Assembly: GCF_042656585.1 (NCBI RefSeq)
Contig: NZ_JBHSPG010000023.1
Length of the DNA: 64,000 nt
Origin: Thalassorhabdus alkalitolerans
GTDB taxonomy: Bacteria > Bacillota > Bacilli > Bacillales > Marinococcaceae
Reading direction: 5' to 3' (one strand)
Part shown: in pieces, positions 51,635 through 59,509 of the stretch
Layout: every line of letters begins with the position of its first letter
Position numbering within the stretch: the stretch's first letter is position 1
The notes under the pieces: model-generated
Told to the model about the DNA's origin: nothing
Database searches by the model: none
The model's input: only the letters and a program-made list of their open reading frames with translations
Translations under genes and position numbers: made by a program

Positions 51635-52597
51635 ATGTTTTTACTAGCTAAAATCTTAGTTACAGCTATCATTGTTTATTTGTTATTTTACCATTCACCG
51701 CTTTCTTCCTCTGCCCAAGAGCGCCTGGACCTTTATAGTGAATCTGTTCTTTTAATGGATGGAAAAAATGGGGAAATAATATATAAAAAACAAGGCGAAA
51801 AACAGATGTACCCGGCATCCATTACAAAGATTGTTACTGGCATTCTTGCATTAGAAATGGGAAAGCCACAAGAACAAGTAATAATTAGTGAAGAAACGAC
51901 AACAATAGAAGGCACAAGGGTATATCTTCTAGAGGATGAAGTCGTCTCATTAGAACGATTAGTCCAAGGACTCATGATTAGTTCCGGGAACGACGCGGGT
52001 CATGCGATTGCTGAGCACCTGGCTGGAAGTGAAGAAGACTTTTCTGAGAAAATGAATGAATTTATAAGAAAACGTTTAGATCTACAGAACACCAATTTCA
52101 CGAACCCTCACGGACTATTTAATGAAAATCATTACACTACAGCCTATGACATGGCTGAGATTACGAGGTATGCTTTATCTAATGAGGATTTCCGGGAAAT
52201 TGTAGCAACAAAAGAAATGGAATGGAATGGTAAGGGATGGGAAACAACCATTTTTAATCACAATCGGATGCTTTGGAACTATGATGGTGCATTTGGGGTT
52301 AAAAATGGTTTTGTCCAAAGGTCTGGGTTTACCTTAGTAACCGCAGCCGAAAGAAATAACCGTGAACTTATTGTTGTTGTGTTAAATGCCGGAACTGCCG
52401 ATCAGAGTTATCAAGATACCATAAGGTTACTAGACTATGGGTTTAAAAATTATGCCCAAGAAGAAATGAAGGAAAAAGAGTTTTTCTTAAACACAAACCC
52501 AACCCCGTATTACCCAAATCAATTAATAGAACCTTTGGAAAAATTCAGGATCTTGAAGCTGGAAGTTATAGAAACCAGAGAAGAAAGAATGAAATAA
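51635..52597 (+). CDS. D-alanyl-D-alanine carboxypeptidase (DacF-like), island copy
   Basis: A 320-residue S11 carboxypeptidase, close paralogue of the protein at 7441 (long identical stretches such as NPHGLFNENHYTTAYDMAEITRYAL). Signal peptide ending SSAQ, S-x-x-K as SITK, SGN in MISSGNDAGHAIAEH, and KNG in FGVKNGFV instead of KTG. It lacks the long acidic C-terminal extension of its paralogue. ATG 51635 follows AAGGGAGAG. Its upstream element matches that of the paralogue, so both likely answer the same regulator. Confidence 0.9.
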   Translation: MFLLAKILVTAIIVYLLFYHSPLSSSAQERLDLYSESVLLMDGKNGEIIYKKQGEKQMYPASITKIVTGILALEMGKPQEQVIISEETTTIEGTRVYLLEDEVVSLERLVQGLMISSGNDAGHAIAEHLAGSEEDFSEKMNEFIRKRLDLQNTNFTNPHGLFNENHYTTAYDMAEITRYALSNEDFREIVATKEMEWNGKGWETTIFNHNRMLWNYDGAFGVKNGFVQRSGFTLVTAAERNNRELIVVVLNAGTADQSYQDTIRLLDYGFKNYAQEEMKEKEFFLNTNPTPYYPNQLIEPLEKFRILKLEVIETREERMK

Positions 52598-52630
52598 AAG
52601 TCCGAATTATTCTTCTGGACTTTTATTTCA
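52591..52630 (+). terminator. Terminator overlapping the carboxypeptidase stop
   Basis: GAAATAAAAGTCC and GGACTTTTATTTC are exact complements; the left arm includes the stop codon. Confidence 0.75.
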
Positions 52631-52638
52631 TTCTTGAG

Positions 52639-52655
52639 ATACATAACGGGGGTAT
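52639..52655 (+). promoter_or_regulatory. CsoR operator of the csoR-copZ operon
   Basis: ATACATAACGGGGGTAT fits the known CsoR operator pattern (ATACC-like half, GGGGGTAT half) and lies 100 bases before csoR, implying autoregulation by copper. Confidence 0.75.
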
Positions 52656-52754
52656 AGTAAGATCTATATAGTGGTATGTTATTCGGTCATATAACTGATC
52701 ACATATTGTATAACTAGTTTTGAAAGAATGTTTATCAAGAAGGGCGTGAAATAG

Positions 52755-53054
52755 ATGGAAGACCTCTCTAACCCATCTCCTAAAAGGGTAGTCCAGCCAA
52801 ATAAACAACAATTATTGAATCGACTGAAACGAATTGAGGGTCAAGTTCGTGGAGTTCATAAGATGGTTGAAGAAGATCGTTACTGTGTTGATATATTAAA
52901 CCAAATTGCAGCTATAAATTCTGCTGTAAATAAAGTATCACTAGCTCTTTTAGAAGACCATACTACCCATTGTGTCTCTAAAGCGGTAAAAGAAAATAGC
53001 GGTGATGAGGCAATAAGCGAGTTAATGGATGTTTTTCAACGATTAGTTAAGTAG
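52755..53054 (+). CDS. csoR: Copper-sensing repressor CsoR
   Basis: A 99-residue all-helical repressor released from DNA by Cu(I). LLNRLKRIEGQVRGVHKMVEEDRYCVDILNQIAAINSAVNKVSLALLEDHTTHCV carries the three Cu(I) ligands Cys, His and Cys (YCVDI and HTTHC) together with the conserved RIEGQVRG. It precedes copZ by 30 bases. Three matching operators (42608, 52639, 53384) suggest that it controls the four-helix copper store, its own operon and copA. Confidence 0.95.
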   Translation: MEDLSNPSPKRVVQPNKQQLLNRLKRIEGQVRGVHKMVEEDRYCVDILNQIAAINSAVNKVSLALLEDHTTHCVSKAVKENSGDEAISELMDVFQRLVK

Positions 53055-53084
53055 TGAATACGACTGGAAAAGGAGGTGGATGTA

Positions 53085-53294
53085 ATGCTAACGGAAACGT
53101 TTCATGTTAAAGGAATGACTTGCGGTCATTGTGTATCCTCTGTGGAAAACAGCGTTGGAGATCTAGATGGTGTGGAAGAAGTGAAAGTTGAACTCGAGAA
53201 AGGTGTAGTGGAAGTTTCTTTTGATGCTACCCAAATAAAACGGAAACAAATTAAAGAAATGATTGAGGATCTAGGTTACAGTGTAGATTCTTAA
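53085..53294 (+). CDS. copZ: Copper chaperone CopZ
   Basis: A 69-residue HMA-domain metallochaperone with the Cu(I) site GMTCGHC and the usual beta-alpha-beta-beta-alpha-beta fold, ending IEDLGYSVD. It passes Cu(I) to the CopA ATPase encoded 400 bases downstream. ATG 53085 follows AAGGAGGTGG; the ATG at 53076 overlaps that site. Confidence 0.94.
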   Translation: MLTETFHVKGMTCGHCVSSVENSVGDLDGVEEVKVELEKGVVEVSFDATQIKRKQIKEMIEDLGYSVDS

Positions 53295-53309
53295 ATCTCA
53301 CCTCTGTGG

Positions 53310-53338
53310 CCTTCTCTTTACTAAAGAGAAGGTTTTTT
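53310..53338 (+). terminator. Rho-independent terminator
   Basis: CCTTCTCTTT-ACT-AAAGAGAAGG with T6, separating csoR-copZ from copA. Confidence 0.85.
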
Positions 53339-53383
53339 ACTTCTATAATACCAGCGCAAATATAATATTAATGTGCCCTTTAC

Positions 53384-53400
53384 ATACCATACGGGGGTAT
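53384..53400 (+). promoter_or_regulatory. CsoR operator upstream of the copA transcript
   Basis: ATACCATACGGGGGTAT, the best match of the three to the CsoR operator pattern, 136 bases before the small membrane gene that precedes copA. Confidence 0.75.
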
Positions 53401-53519
53401 TGTATTATTAAAATAATTACGATTGCCTTCTTTATTTTCCTTCCTTTAGTGAGAATAGTCACTATGGCTCTTAAACATTTTAGATAAAATGAAAAAAACG
53501 CTAAAGGACGTGGTTGTAA

Positions 53520-53642
53520 ATGATGAATGAATTTGGTTGGAGCATGATGGGTTGGGGAATGATATTTTTCGTTTTCCTTTGTTTATTTTTCATTGGGCTT
53601 GTTATTTATTTTGCCGTGAAATTAGCGACAAAAAAACGTTAA
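53520..53642 (+). CDS. Small membrane protein (40 aa) before copA
   Basis: Forty residues starting MMNEFGWSMMGWGMIFFVFLCLF, a single helix with a Met/Trp-rich outer end and a basic C-terminus. It lies between a CsoR operator and copA. Such Met-rich tiny membrane proteins occur in Bacillus copper operons; the Met residues could bind Cu(I). AAAGGA lies upstream. Its role is unknown. Confidence 0.65.
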   Translation: MMNEFGWSMMGWGMIFFVFLCLFFIGLVIYFAVKLATKKR

Positions 53643-53693
53643 AAGTATCTCAATAAATTGAATTTCCTTATACGTAGAAAAGGAGAGGAAGAT

Positions 53694-56159
53694 ATGACTG
53701 TCAGGACGTTTTCAATTCAGGGAATGAGTTGTGCTTCTTGTGTGAATCGAATAGAAAAAGAGATATCCAAACTCAAAGGAGTACATTCAGTAAGTGTGAA
53801 CTTGGCGTTAAACCAAGCACAAGTGAAAGGGGACGAAAAGGAAGTATCCGCCCCTCAGATTGTTGAAGCCATTGATAAAGCTGGGTATAGTGCAAGACAA
53901 ATACAAGAGGAGCAAACTCGCCGGAAACTTACCTTTTCAATCGAAGGGATGAGCTGTGCTTCTTGTGTCAACAGAATCGAAAAAGCTGTTTTAAAAGTGG
54001 AAGGTATACACGAAGTAAATGTAAACTTAGCTTCAAATCAAGCTCAAGTTACCGGCGAAAAAGAAGTGCTTTCTGTTGAAAGTGTAATAGAGGCAATTGA
54101 TAAGACTGGATATAAAGCTACTTTAATCGAAGAAAAAGCAAATAGAGAGTTTAGAGATGAAAATGAAGAAGAAACAAAGAAATTGTTTAAAGACTTTACA
54201 ATTGCAGCTATCCTTACCTCAATTGTTTTAATCGGAAGCATTCCACATATGATGCACGAATGGGGTAATTGGGTACCTACTGCTATTGCAAGTCCGTTCT
54301 TTTTATTGTTATTAACCACCTATATCCAGCTAGTACCTGGGTGGAGATTCTATAAGAACAGTTATAAAGTGCTGAAAAATAAATCAGCTGACATGAATGT
54401 ACTTGTGGCTATGGGAACAACGGCCGCTTGGGTTTATAGCGGGGCTATGACCTTGTTTCCAAGTCAGCTTACGGAAATGGGATTTCCTTACCAACTCTAC
54501 TATGATGTAACGACTGTTATTACTACACTTATTCTGTTAGGTCGTTACTTTGAAGTAAAAGCAAAAGGGCAAACATCTACAGCGATAAAAAAATTAATGA
54601 GTTTGCAAGCAAAGACAGCAAGAATAGTTCGAGACGGGGAAGAACTTGAGCTACCAGTAGAAGAGGTACAAATTAATGATCATGTTCTTGTACGACCGGG
54701 TGAGCGTATTCCAGTAGATGGAACGATACTTCAAGGAAGGTCTGCAGTGGATGAGTCGATGTTAACCGGTGAATCACTGCCAATAGAGAAAACTGAGGGA
54801 GATAAAGTGATTGGGGCTACTATTAACAAATCCGGAAGCTTTACCTTCCGTGCAACAAAAGTGGGGCAAGAAACTGCCTTAGCCCAAATTGTGAGAATGG
54901 TCAGTGAGGCCCAAGGGTCCAAAGCACCTATCCAACGGGTAGTGGATGTCATTTCAGCTTATTTTGTTCCAGCGGTTGTCATTTTTGCTGTTCTTTCATT
55001 TATTACTTGGTATTTTATCGGTCCAGAACCATCCCTTATTTTCGCCCTGACAACATTTATTGCGATACTCATTATTGCATGCCCTTGTGCTCTTGGTTTG
55101 GCTACACCCACAGCGATTATGGTGGGTACGGAAAAGGGGGCAGAAAATGGAATATTAATTAAAGATGCCACTAGCCTGGAACGTGCTCATAAAGTAGAAA
55201 CTGTGATCTTAGATAAAACAGGTACCATTACAGAAGGTAAGCCTAAACTAACTGATGTGCTTCCTACTCCTAACGGTTTTTCTGAAAATGAATTATTGCA
55301 AATCGCTGCTTCTGTGGAGACTAGTTCCGAACATCCATTAGGGGAGGCAATCGTTGAAGGAGCGCAGACAAGGGGTATAGAGATTCAAAAACCTGAATCC
55401 TTTGAAGCCATTGTAGGCCAAGGTTTAAGAGCAGAGGTGGAAGGAAAAGACGTATTGATTGGCAACGTAAAATTAATGAGGCAGTATAACATTGAGTTAA
55501 AGGCATTTGAGGAAAAAGCCACACAGTTGGCTGACAAAGGGAAAACCCCTATGTATGTGGCAGTGAACGGAGAGTTTGCAGGGGTGATTGCTGTTGCAGA
55601 TACCCTCAAGAAAGATACTATCCCTGGGATAAAACGACTTAAGTCCATGGGAATTGATGTGATTATGTTAACAGGAGATCATGAGCGTACGGCAAAAGCC
55701 ATCGCCAAGGAAGCTGGAATTGATCACTTTATTGCTGAAGTATTGCCAGAGCACAAAGCAGAGGAAGTTAAAAAGTTGCAAGACCAAGGAAAGTTGGTTG
55801 CTATGGTTGGTGATGGGATTAATGATGCCCCAGCTTTGGCACAAGCGGATATTGGTATTGCTATCGGTACTGGCACAGACGTGGCTATGGAAACCGCCAA
55901 CATCACACTGATGCGTGGAGATATAACAAGTATCGCAACGGCCTTGCGTTTATCCAAGTCAACAATGAAAATGATTTGGCAAAACCTTACCTGGGCATTT
56001 GGCTATAACGTAGTGTTAATTCCAGTAGCGGCAGGTCTTTTATATCCCTTCTTTGGAATTTTGTTAAATCCAATGCTGGCAGGAGCGGCTATGGCATTTA
56101 GTTCAGTGTCAGTGGTCCTAAATACTTTACGATTAAGAAAGTTCAAAACAGCGGTGTGA
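53694..56159 (+). CDS. copA: Copper-exporting P1B-type ATPase CopA
   Basis: An 821-residue Cu(I) export pump. Two N-terminal HMA domains carry GMSCASC each. Membrane helices follow with the ion-path motif CPCALGLATP (CPC). The actuator has MLTGESLP, the phosphorylation site is LDKTGTITEGKP, the nucleotide domain has ETSSEHPLGEAIVEGA (HP motif), and the hinge has MVGDGINDAPAL. ATG 53694 follows AAGGAGAGG. With CopZ, CsoR, the Csp-type store and the multicopper oxidase it forms a full copper response. Confidence 0.97.
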   Translation: MTVRTFSIQGMSCASCVNRIEKEISKLKGVHSVSVNLALNQAQVKGDEKEVSAPQIVEAIDKAGYSARQIQEEQTRRKLTFSIEGMSCASCVNRIEKAVLKVEGIHEVNVNLASNQAQVTGEKEVLSVESVIEAIDKTGYKATLIEEKANREFRDENEEETKKLFKDFTIAAILTSIVLIGSIPHMMHEWGNWVPTAIASPFFLLLLTTYIQLVPGWRFYKNSYKVLKNKSADMNVLVAMGTTAAWVYSGAMTLFPSQLTEMGFPYQLYYDVTTVITTLILLGRYFEVKAKGQTSTAIKKLMSLQAKTARIVRDGEELELPVEEVQINDHVLVRPGERIPVDGTILQGRSAVDESMLTGESLPIEKTEGDKVIGATINKSGSFTFRATKVGQETALAQIVRMVSEAQGSKAPIQRVVDVISAYFVPAVVIFAVLSFITWYFIGPEPSLIFALTTFIAILIIACPCALGLATPTAIMVGTEKGAENGILIKDATSLERAHKVETVILDKTGTITEGKPKLTDVLPTPNGFSENELLQIAASVETSSEHPLGEAIVEGAQTRGIEIQKPESFEAIVGQGLRAEVEGKDVLIGNVKLMRQYNIELKAFEEKATQLADKGKTPMYVAVNGEFAGVIAVADTLKKDTIPGIKRLKSMGIDVIMLTGDHERTAKAIAKEAGIDHFIAEVLPEHKAEEVKKLQDQGKLVAMVGDGINDAPALAQADIGIAIGTGTDVAMETANITLMRGDITSIATALRLSKSTMKMIWQNLTWAFGYNVVLIPVAAGLLYPFFGILLNPMLAGAAMAFSSVSVVLNTLRLRKFKTAV

Positions 56160-56586
56160 AAACAGCTATCTCCTTTTTATCGCTCGTATTGTGAGATGTT
56201 GGATTAAGTACTGCGTAAGGAGCTGTTTAGATTCAAACAGGCCAAACTTCAAAGGCTGAAGGGCAACAAATTTCCTAATTAACGACGAGGACCTAAAAAA
56301 TAAAAATGGAATGAAATTTAATGATAGTAAAATAACCTCACGAGTTTGTAAAGTGGGGTTATTTGTGTGCAAATTCTTTTCGTGTCCTACGTAAAGCATC
56401 CAAACAGCAATCAGAGGTCTTTTTATGTAATGGCTCTTAATACTTCTCAGTCATCAGAAAGTTCCTCCTCAAAGAAGTATGAATCATCCCTTGTTTAACT
56501 TAAATTTCACGTACCGTATTATAAAATTTCATAACGTAAAGAAAAATCGTACACAATAAAACCAGAAAAAGAAAGGTGGAGGATGT
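56160..56586. other. Spacer at the right edge of the copper island
   Basis: A hairpin AAATAACCTCAC/GTGGGGTTATTT at 56330-56364 may end copA transcripts. No gene, IS end or attachment-site-like repeat was recognised in the remaining bases. Confidence 0.45.
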
Positions 56587-56718
56587 ATGAAAGAGAAGAA
56601 ACAGACAAAAAAGAAAGAAGAGCAGTATGTTTCTCCCGGCCAGGAAGCTGAAGAACGAAAGCATATGTCATACGCTGAAATTGAACAAGATAAAATGGAC
56701 AGTTCCAAAAAATGGTAA
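56587..56718 (+). CDS. Small charged protein (43 aa)
   Basis: ATG 56587 behind GGTGGAGG encodes a hydrophilic Lys/Glu-rich peptide (KEKKQTKKKEEQYVSPGQEAEERKHMSYAEIEQDKMD). It ends 9 bases before the DUF421 gene and is probably co-transcribed with it. The family was not recognised. Confidence 0.55.
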   Translation: MKEKKQTKKKEEQYVSPGQEAEERKHMSYAEIEQDKMDSSKKW

Positions 56719-56727
56719 GAAATTGAG

Positions 56728-57444
56728 GTGAGAATCCTGGAATTCTGGACAGGTTCAGAAGCACTTCCAATCACAGGATTTGTAATTAGGGCTATTATCG
56801 TCTACATTTATATCTTTCTCATGGTAAAGATACTAGGTCAGCGATCAATGGGCTCTATTGATCCTTTAGATTTTATTTTTGGTGTCGTGATCGGTGATAT
56901 TGTCGGGGAGCCTTTATCAAGCGGTGATCTTCCATTGGGTGGTCCGTTAGCATCAGCAGGATTAATAGCAGCCTTTCACTTTACCCTTACCTATACCGCA
57001 TTAAAAACACCCCGCTTCAGAAGAGTAATTGAAGACGAGCCTCTCATTGTCATAGAAAAAGGAAAAATTCTGCATGACCAATTAAAAAAGGCAAAAGTCA
57101 CAATAGAATCACTATTAATGGACTTGCGGCTGAGGGATGCATCAGATTTAAATGAAGTGGATTATGCCATTCTTGAGGCAAACGGCCAAATAAGTGTAAT
57201 TAAAAAGAGTGCCAATCAGGCTCTTACCCCAACAGACATGAACATGGACCCTAAAGATAAAGGTTATCCTAAGGTCATTATTGAGGACGGGAAAATTATT
57301 CATGCCAATCTTAAGGAATTAGGATCCATAGATTGGCTGAAAGAAGAACTGTTAAAACGCGGGCATAGAAATCCTCATGAAATCTTTTTACTGACCATCG
57401 ATGAAACATCGGGCTGGTATATCAGCCCTAAACAACAGGTATAA
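56728..57444 (+). CDS. DUF421 family membrane protein (YetF-like)
   Basis: A 238-residue protein with two or three N-terminal helices and a cytoplasmic C-terminal domain. LMVKILGQRSMGSIDPLDFIFGVVIGDIVGEPLSS is the family signature (G-K/Q-R-S/Q-x-G-x-x-x-P-x-D-F). The C-terminal domain shows IVIEKGKILHDQLKKAKVTIESLLMDLRLRDASDLNEVDYAILEANGQISVIKK. Family members are abundant in spore formers and their function is not settled. GTG 56728 is assumed; GAGGTG could instead serve a CTG nine bases later. Confidence 0.85.
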   Translation: MRILEFWTGSEALPITGFVIRAIIVYIYIFLMVKILGQRSMGSIDPLDFIFGVVIGDIVGEPLSSGDLPLGGPLASAGLIAAFHFTLTYTALKTPRFRRVIEDEPLIVIEKGKILHDQLKKAKVTIESLLMDLRLRDASDLNEVDYAILEANGQISVIKKSANQALTPTDMNMDPKDKGYPKVIIEDGKIIHANLKELGSIDWLKEELLKRGHRNPHEIFLLTIDETSGWYISPKQQV

Positions 57445-57489
57445 GATGAATCTTTTTTTTCCATAATGGAGAAAAAGGAGTGAAGAATA

Positions 57490-57615
57490 TTGAGAAAAAT
57501 TAAGCGTTTAACCTTTGAAGAATTAGTGAAGGTAAATAAAGTGGAAATCATGAAGGACAAAAAGATGCTTGAAGAACTTGAGGAAAGATGGGAAAATCGC
57601 AGAGCAGTCAGATAA
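57490..57615 (+). CDS. FbpB-family small basic protein (41 aa)
   Basis: TTG 57490 behind AAGGAG encodes RKIKRLTFEELVKVNKVEIMKDKKMLEELEERWENRRAVR, matching the FbpB/PF13040 pattern (R-K-x-x-x-x-F-E-E-L-V-x-x-N-x-x-x-x-x-D). In B. subtilis FbpB is Fur-controlled and helps the sRNA FsrA in iron sparing. No clear Fur box was seen upstream here. Confidence 0.75.
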   Translation: MRKIKRLTFEELVKVNKVEIMKDKKMLEELEERWENRRAVR

Positions 57616-57627
57616 TAGTATCATCGT

Positions 57628-57662
57628 ACCAGCAGGAGCCTGTTGCTCTTTCTGGTTTTTTT
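57628..57662 (+). terminator. Rho-independent terminator
   Basis: CCAGCAGGAGC-CTGTT-GCTCTTTCTGG stem (one mismatch) with T8, after the small basic protein gene. Confidence 0.7.
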
Positions 57663-57891
57663 TGTAGAGAATGGTTTATGTATTTGCTTAGTCTTTCGTA
57701 TTACATAACGCGACGAATTAACCGAATTAAATGATTTTCTTAGTCTCTTAATGCTTAAGAAACAGAGGAAAGGATTATGGTATTGTCTTGCAGGGTAAAG
57801 GTGTGTCGAACAGGCACTATAAAAATACATTGTCAATGATTATAGATCATTTCATAATAAACATGCACCTATTAATTGAATAACAGGGGGA

Positions 57892-58407
57892 GTGATACAT
57901 ATTCTCCAGACGGAAATAAACGATAAAAAAATAAGGTCTGTCATAACCCCGTTGCTTTGGGCTGTATTTATTATTTATATGGCAGTTCTTTTCTATGTCA
58001 CATTGTTAGCATGGAATTACGGAGCTTCCTTTGGGCCACAGGGTCCAGGCGGGAGAAATTACAATCTCGTTCCCTTTCGCAGCATTTATAGAATTGCTGT
58101 GTTCAGCCCGGGGCTAGCAGACCCCCTCCGCATATTAGCAGGGAACATTGTGCTTTTTATTCCTTTTGGTTTCATTTTGGGTTTGTTAAGCAGAAAAAAA
58201 AGCAGAGCAATCTTGACCATTCCTGTTGCCGCTATGCTTGTTTCTACTTTTATTGAAGTGAACCAGTTTATCTTTACGCACAGAGTGGCCAATGTTGACG
58301 ATGTCATATTAAATACCCTCGGCGCATTAATAGGAGTCATTGCTGCCATTTTCATTGGCTTTCTACTCAGGCGAGTGATATGGATTTCCGTGAAAAACCG
58401 TCAGTAA
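57892..58407 (+). CDS. VanZ-like family membrane protein
   Basis: A 171-residue protein with four or five helices and the VanZ pattern: NYGASFGPQGPGGRNYNLVPFRSIYRI, then LAGNIVLFIPFGFILGLL and STFIEVNQFIFTHRVANVDDVILNTLGALIGV (F-I-E-x-x-Q and R-x-x-x-x-D-D-x-x-x-N-x-x-G). VanZ gives low-level teicoplanin resistance in vanA operons; chromosomal homologues are of unknown role. The GTG at 57892 is closely preceded by GGGGGA, so the exact start is uncertain. Confidence 0.85.
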   Translation: MIHILQTEINDKKIRSVITPLLWAVFIIYMAVLFYVTLLAWNYGASFGPQGPGGRNYNLVPFRSIYRIAVFSPGLADPLRILAGNIVLFIPFGFILGLLSRKKSRAILTIPVAAMLVSTFIEVNQFIFTHRVANVDDVILNTLGALIGVIAAIFIGFLLRRVIWISVKNRQ

Positions 58408-58421
58408 AAGGCGGTTTTTTT
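58393..58421 (+). terminator. Terminator overlapping the VanZ gene end
   Basis: AAAAACCG ... CGGTTTTTT hairpin spanning the stop codon, with T6. Confidence 0.7.
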
Positions 58422-58511
58422 GATGGAACGGGCCCGGCTCTTTCGAAAGCCGAAAAAATGATACAATAAAAAGTGGAATACATAGCACTTTAGAGAGAAG
58501 AGGATAGAACA

Positions 58512-59447
58512 ATGAAAGAACGTCCAAAGTGGCTGGTTTATGTCATGCTTGTTTTTGCAACGTCAATGTGGGGGAGCGGCTTTATTGCCGGGAAAATAGC
58601 TGTGGAAGATTTTGGACCTTTTACTGTTGCGTTTCTCCGTTTTTTCTTTGCCGCGGTCTTGTTGTTTCCTCTCATGTGGAAAATGGAACCAAAGCGTCCT
58701 GTGGTTACTCGAAGAGACTGGCTGTTCTTTGCTCTTCTTGGGTTAACAGGAATTTTCATCTACAATGTCTGCTTTTTTCTTGCAAGCATGTATGCTCCTG
58801 TGGTAAAAAGTTCATTGTTTATTGCCACCAACCCTGTTTTGATTTTACTATTGTCGATTCTTTTCTTGAAAGAGCGAGTTACTCGGTTTCAAATCGCAGG
58901 AATGATTTTGGCACTAAGCGGTGCAGCAACGATTATAAGTGAAGGAAACATGGGAGCCATTATAACTGGCGGCTTAGAAGCGATTGATATTATTTTGCTT
59001 TTAGCAGTGGTAACATGGGCATTGTACAGCGTGCTTGGAAAAGTGGTATTAAAGAAGTTCAGCCCTGTAGTTTCGACTACTTATGCTGTCATGTTCGGAA
59101 CAATCTTTCTTTTGCCTTTCTCCTTATATGAAGCTTCTCCTCTCAGCTGGTTGGAAGCCTCACCTTCTTCCTGGCTGGCCATCTTACATATGAGTGTTTT
59201 TGTGACAGTGATCAGTTTTGTTATGTACTATGACGGGATACAACAAATCGGAGCTTCGAAGGCAGCATTATTTATAAATGTGATGCCTGTTTCAGCAGTA
59301 GTGATGGCGGTAATATTTTTAAATGAATCCTTTGGCATGATACATTTAGCAGGAGCACTTCTTGTTTTTTCTGGAGTAACTTTAGGGACAAAAGTGATAG
59401 GGCCTCAGGTAAAGCCCGTTCCTTTCTTTCGGAAAAAGGCAGGATAA
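58512..59447 (+). CDS. EamA-family (DMT superfamily) transporter
   Basis: A 311-residue ten-helix permease with two EamA repeats. Repeat 1 begins FATSMWGSGFIAGKIAVEDFGPFTVAFLRFFFAAVLL, repeat 2 with LLAVVTWALYSVLGKVVLKKFSPVVSTTYAVMFGTIF. The end SKAALFINVMPVSAVVMAVIFLNESFGMIHLAGALLVFSGVTLG is typical. Members export amino acids or other metabolites; the substrate is unknown. It has GAAGAGGAT ahead of the ATG. Confidence 0.92.
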   Translation: MKERPKWLVYVMLVFATSMWGSGFIAGKIAVEDFGPFTVAFLRFFFAAVLLFPLMWKMEPKRPVVTRRDWLFFALLGLTGIFIYNVCFFLASMYAPVVKSSLFIATNPVLILLLSILFLKERVTRFQIAGMILALSGAATIISEGNMGAIITGGLEAIDIILLLAVVTWALYSVLGKVVLKKFSPVVSTTYAVMFGTIFLLPFSLYEASPLSWLEASPSSWLAILHMSVFVTVISFVMYYDGIQQIGASKAALFINVMPVSAVVMAVIFLNESFGMIHLAGALLVFSGVTLGTKVIGPQVKPVPFFRKKAG

Positions 59448-59509
59448 GGCTCAGACGATACCTTGCAGGCTGACAATAGAACGTGATTCATGTAAAGATA
59501 GGTGATTGT

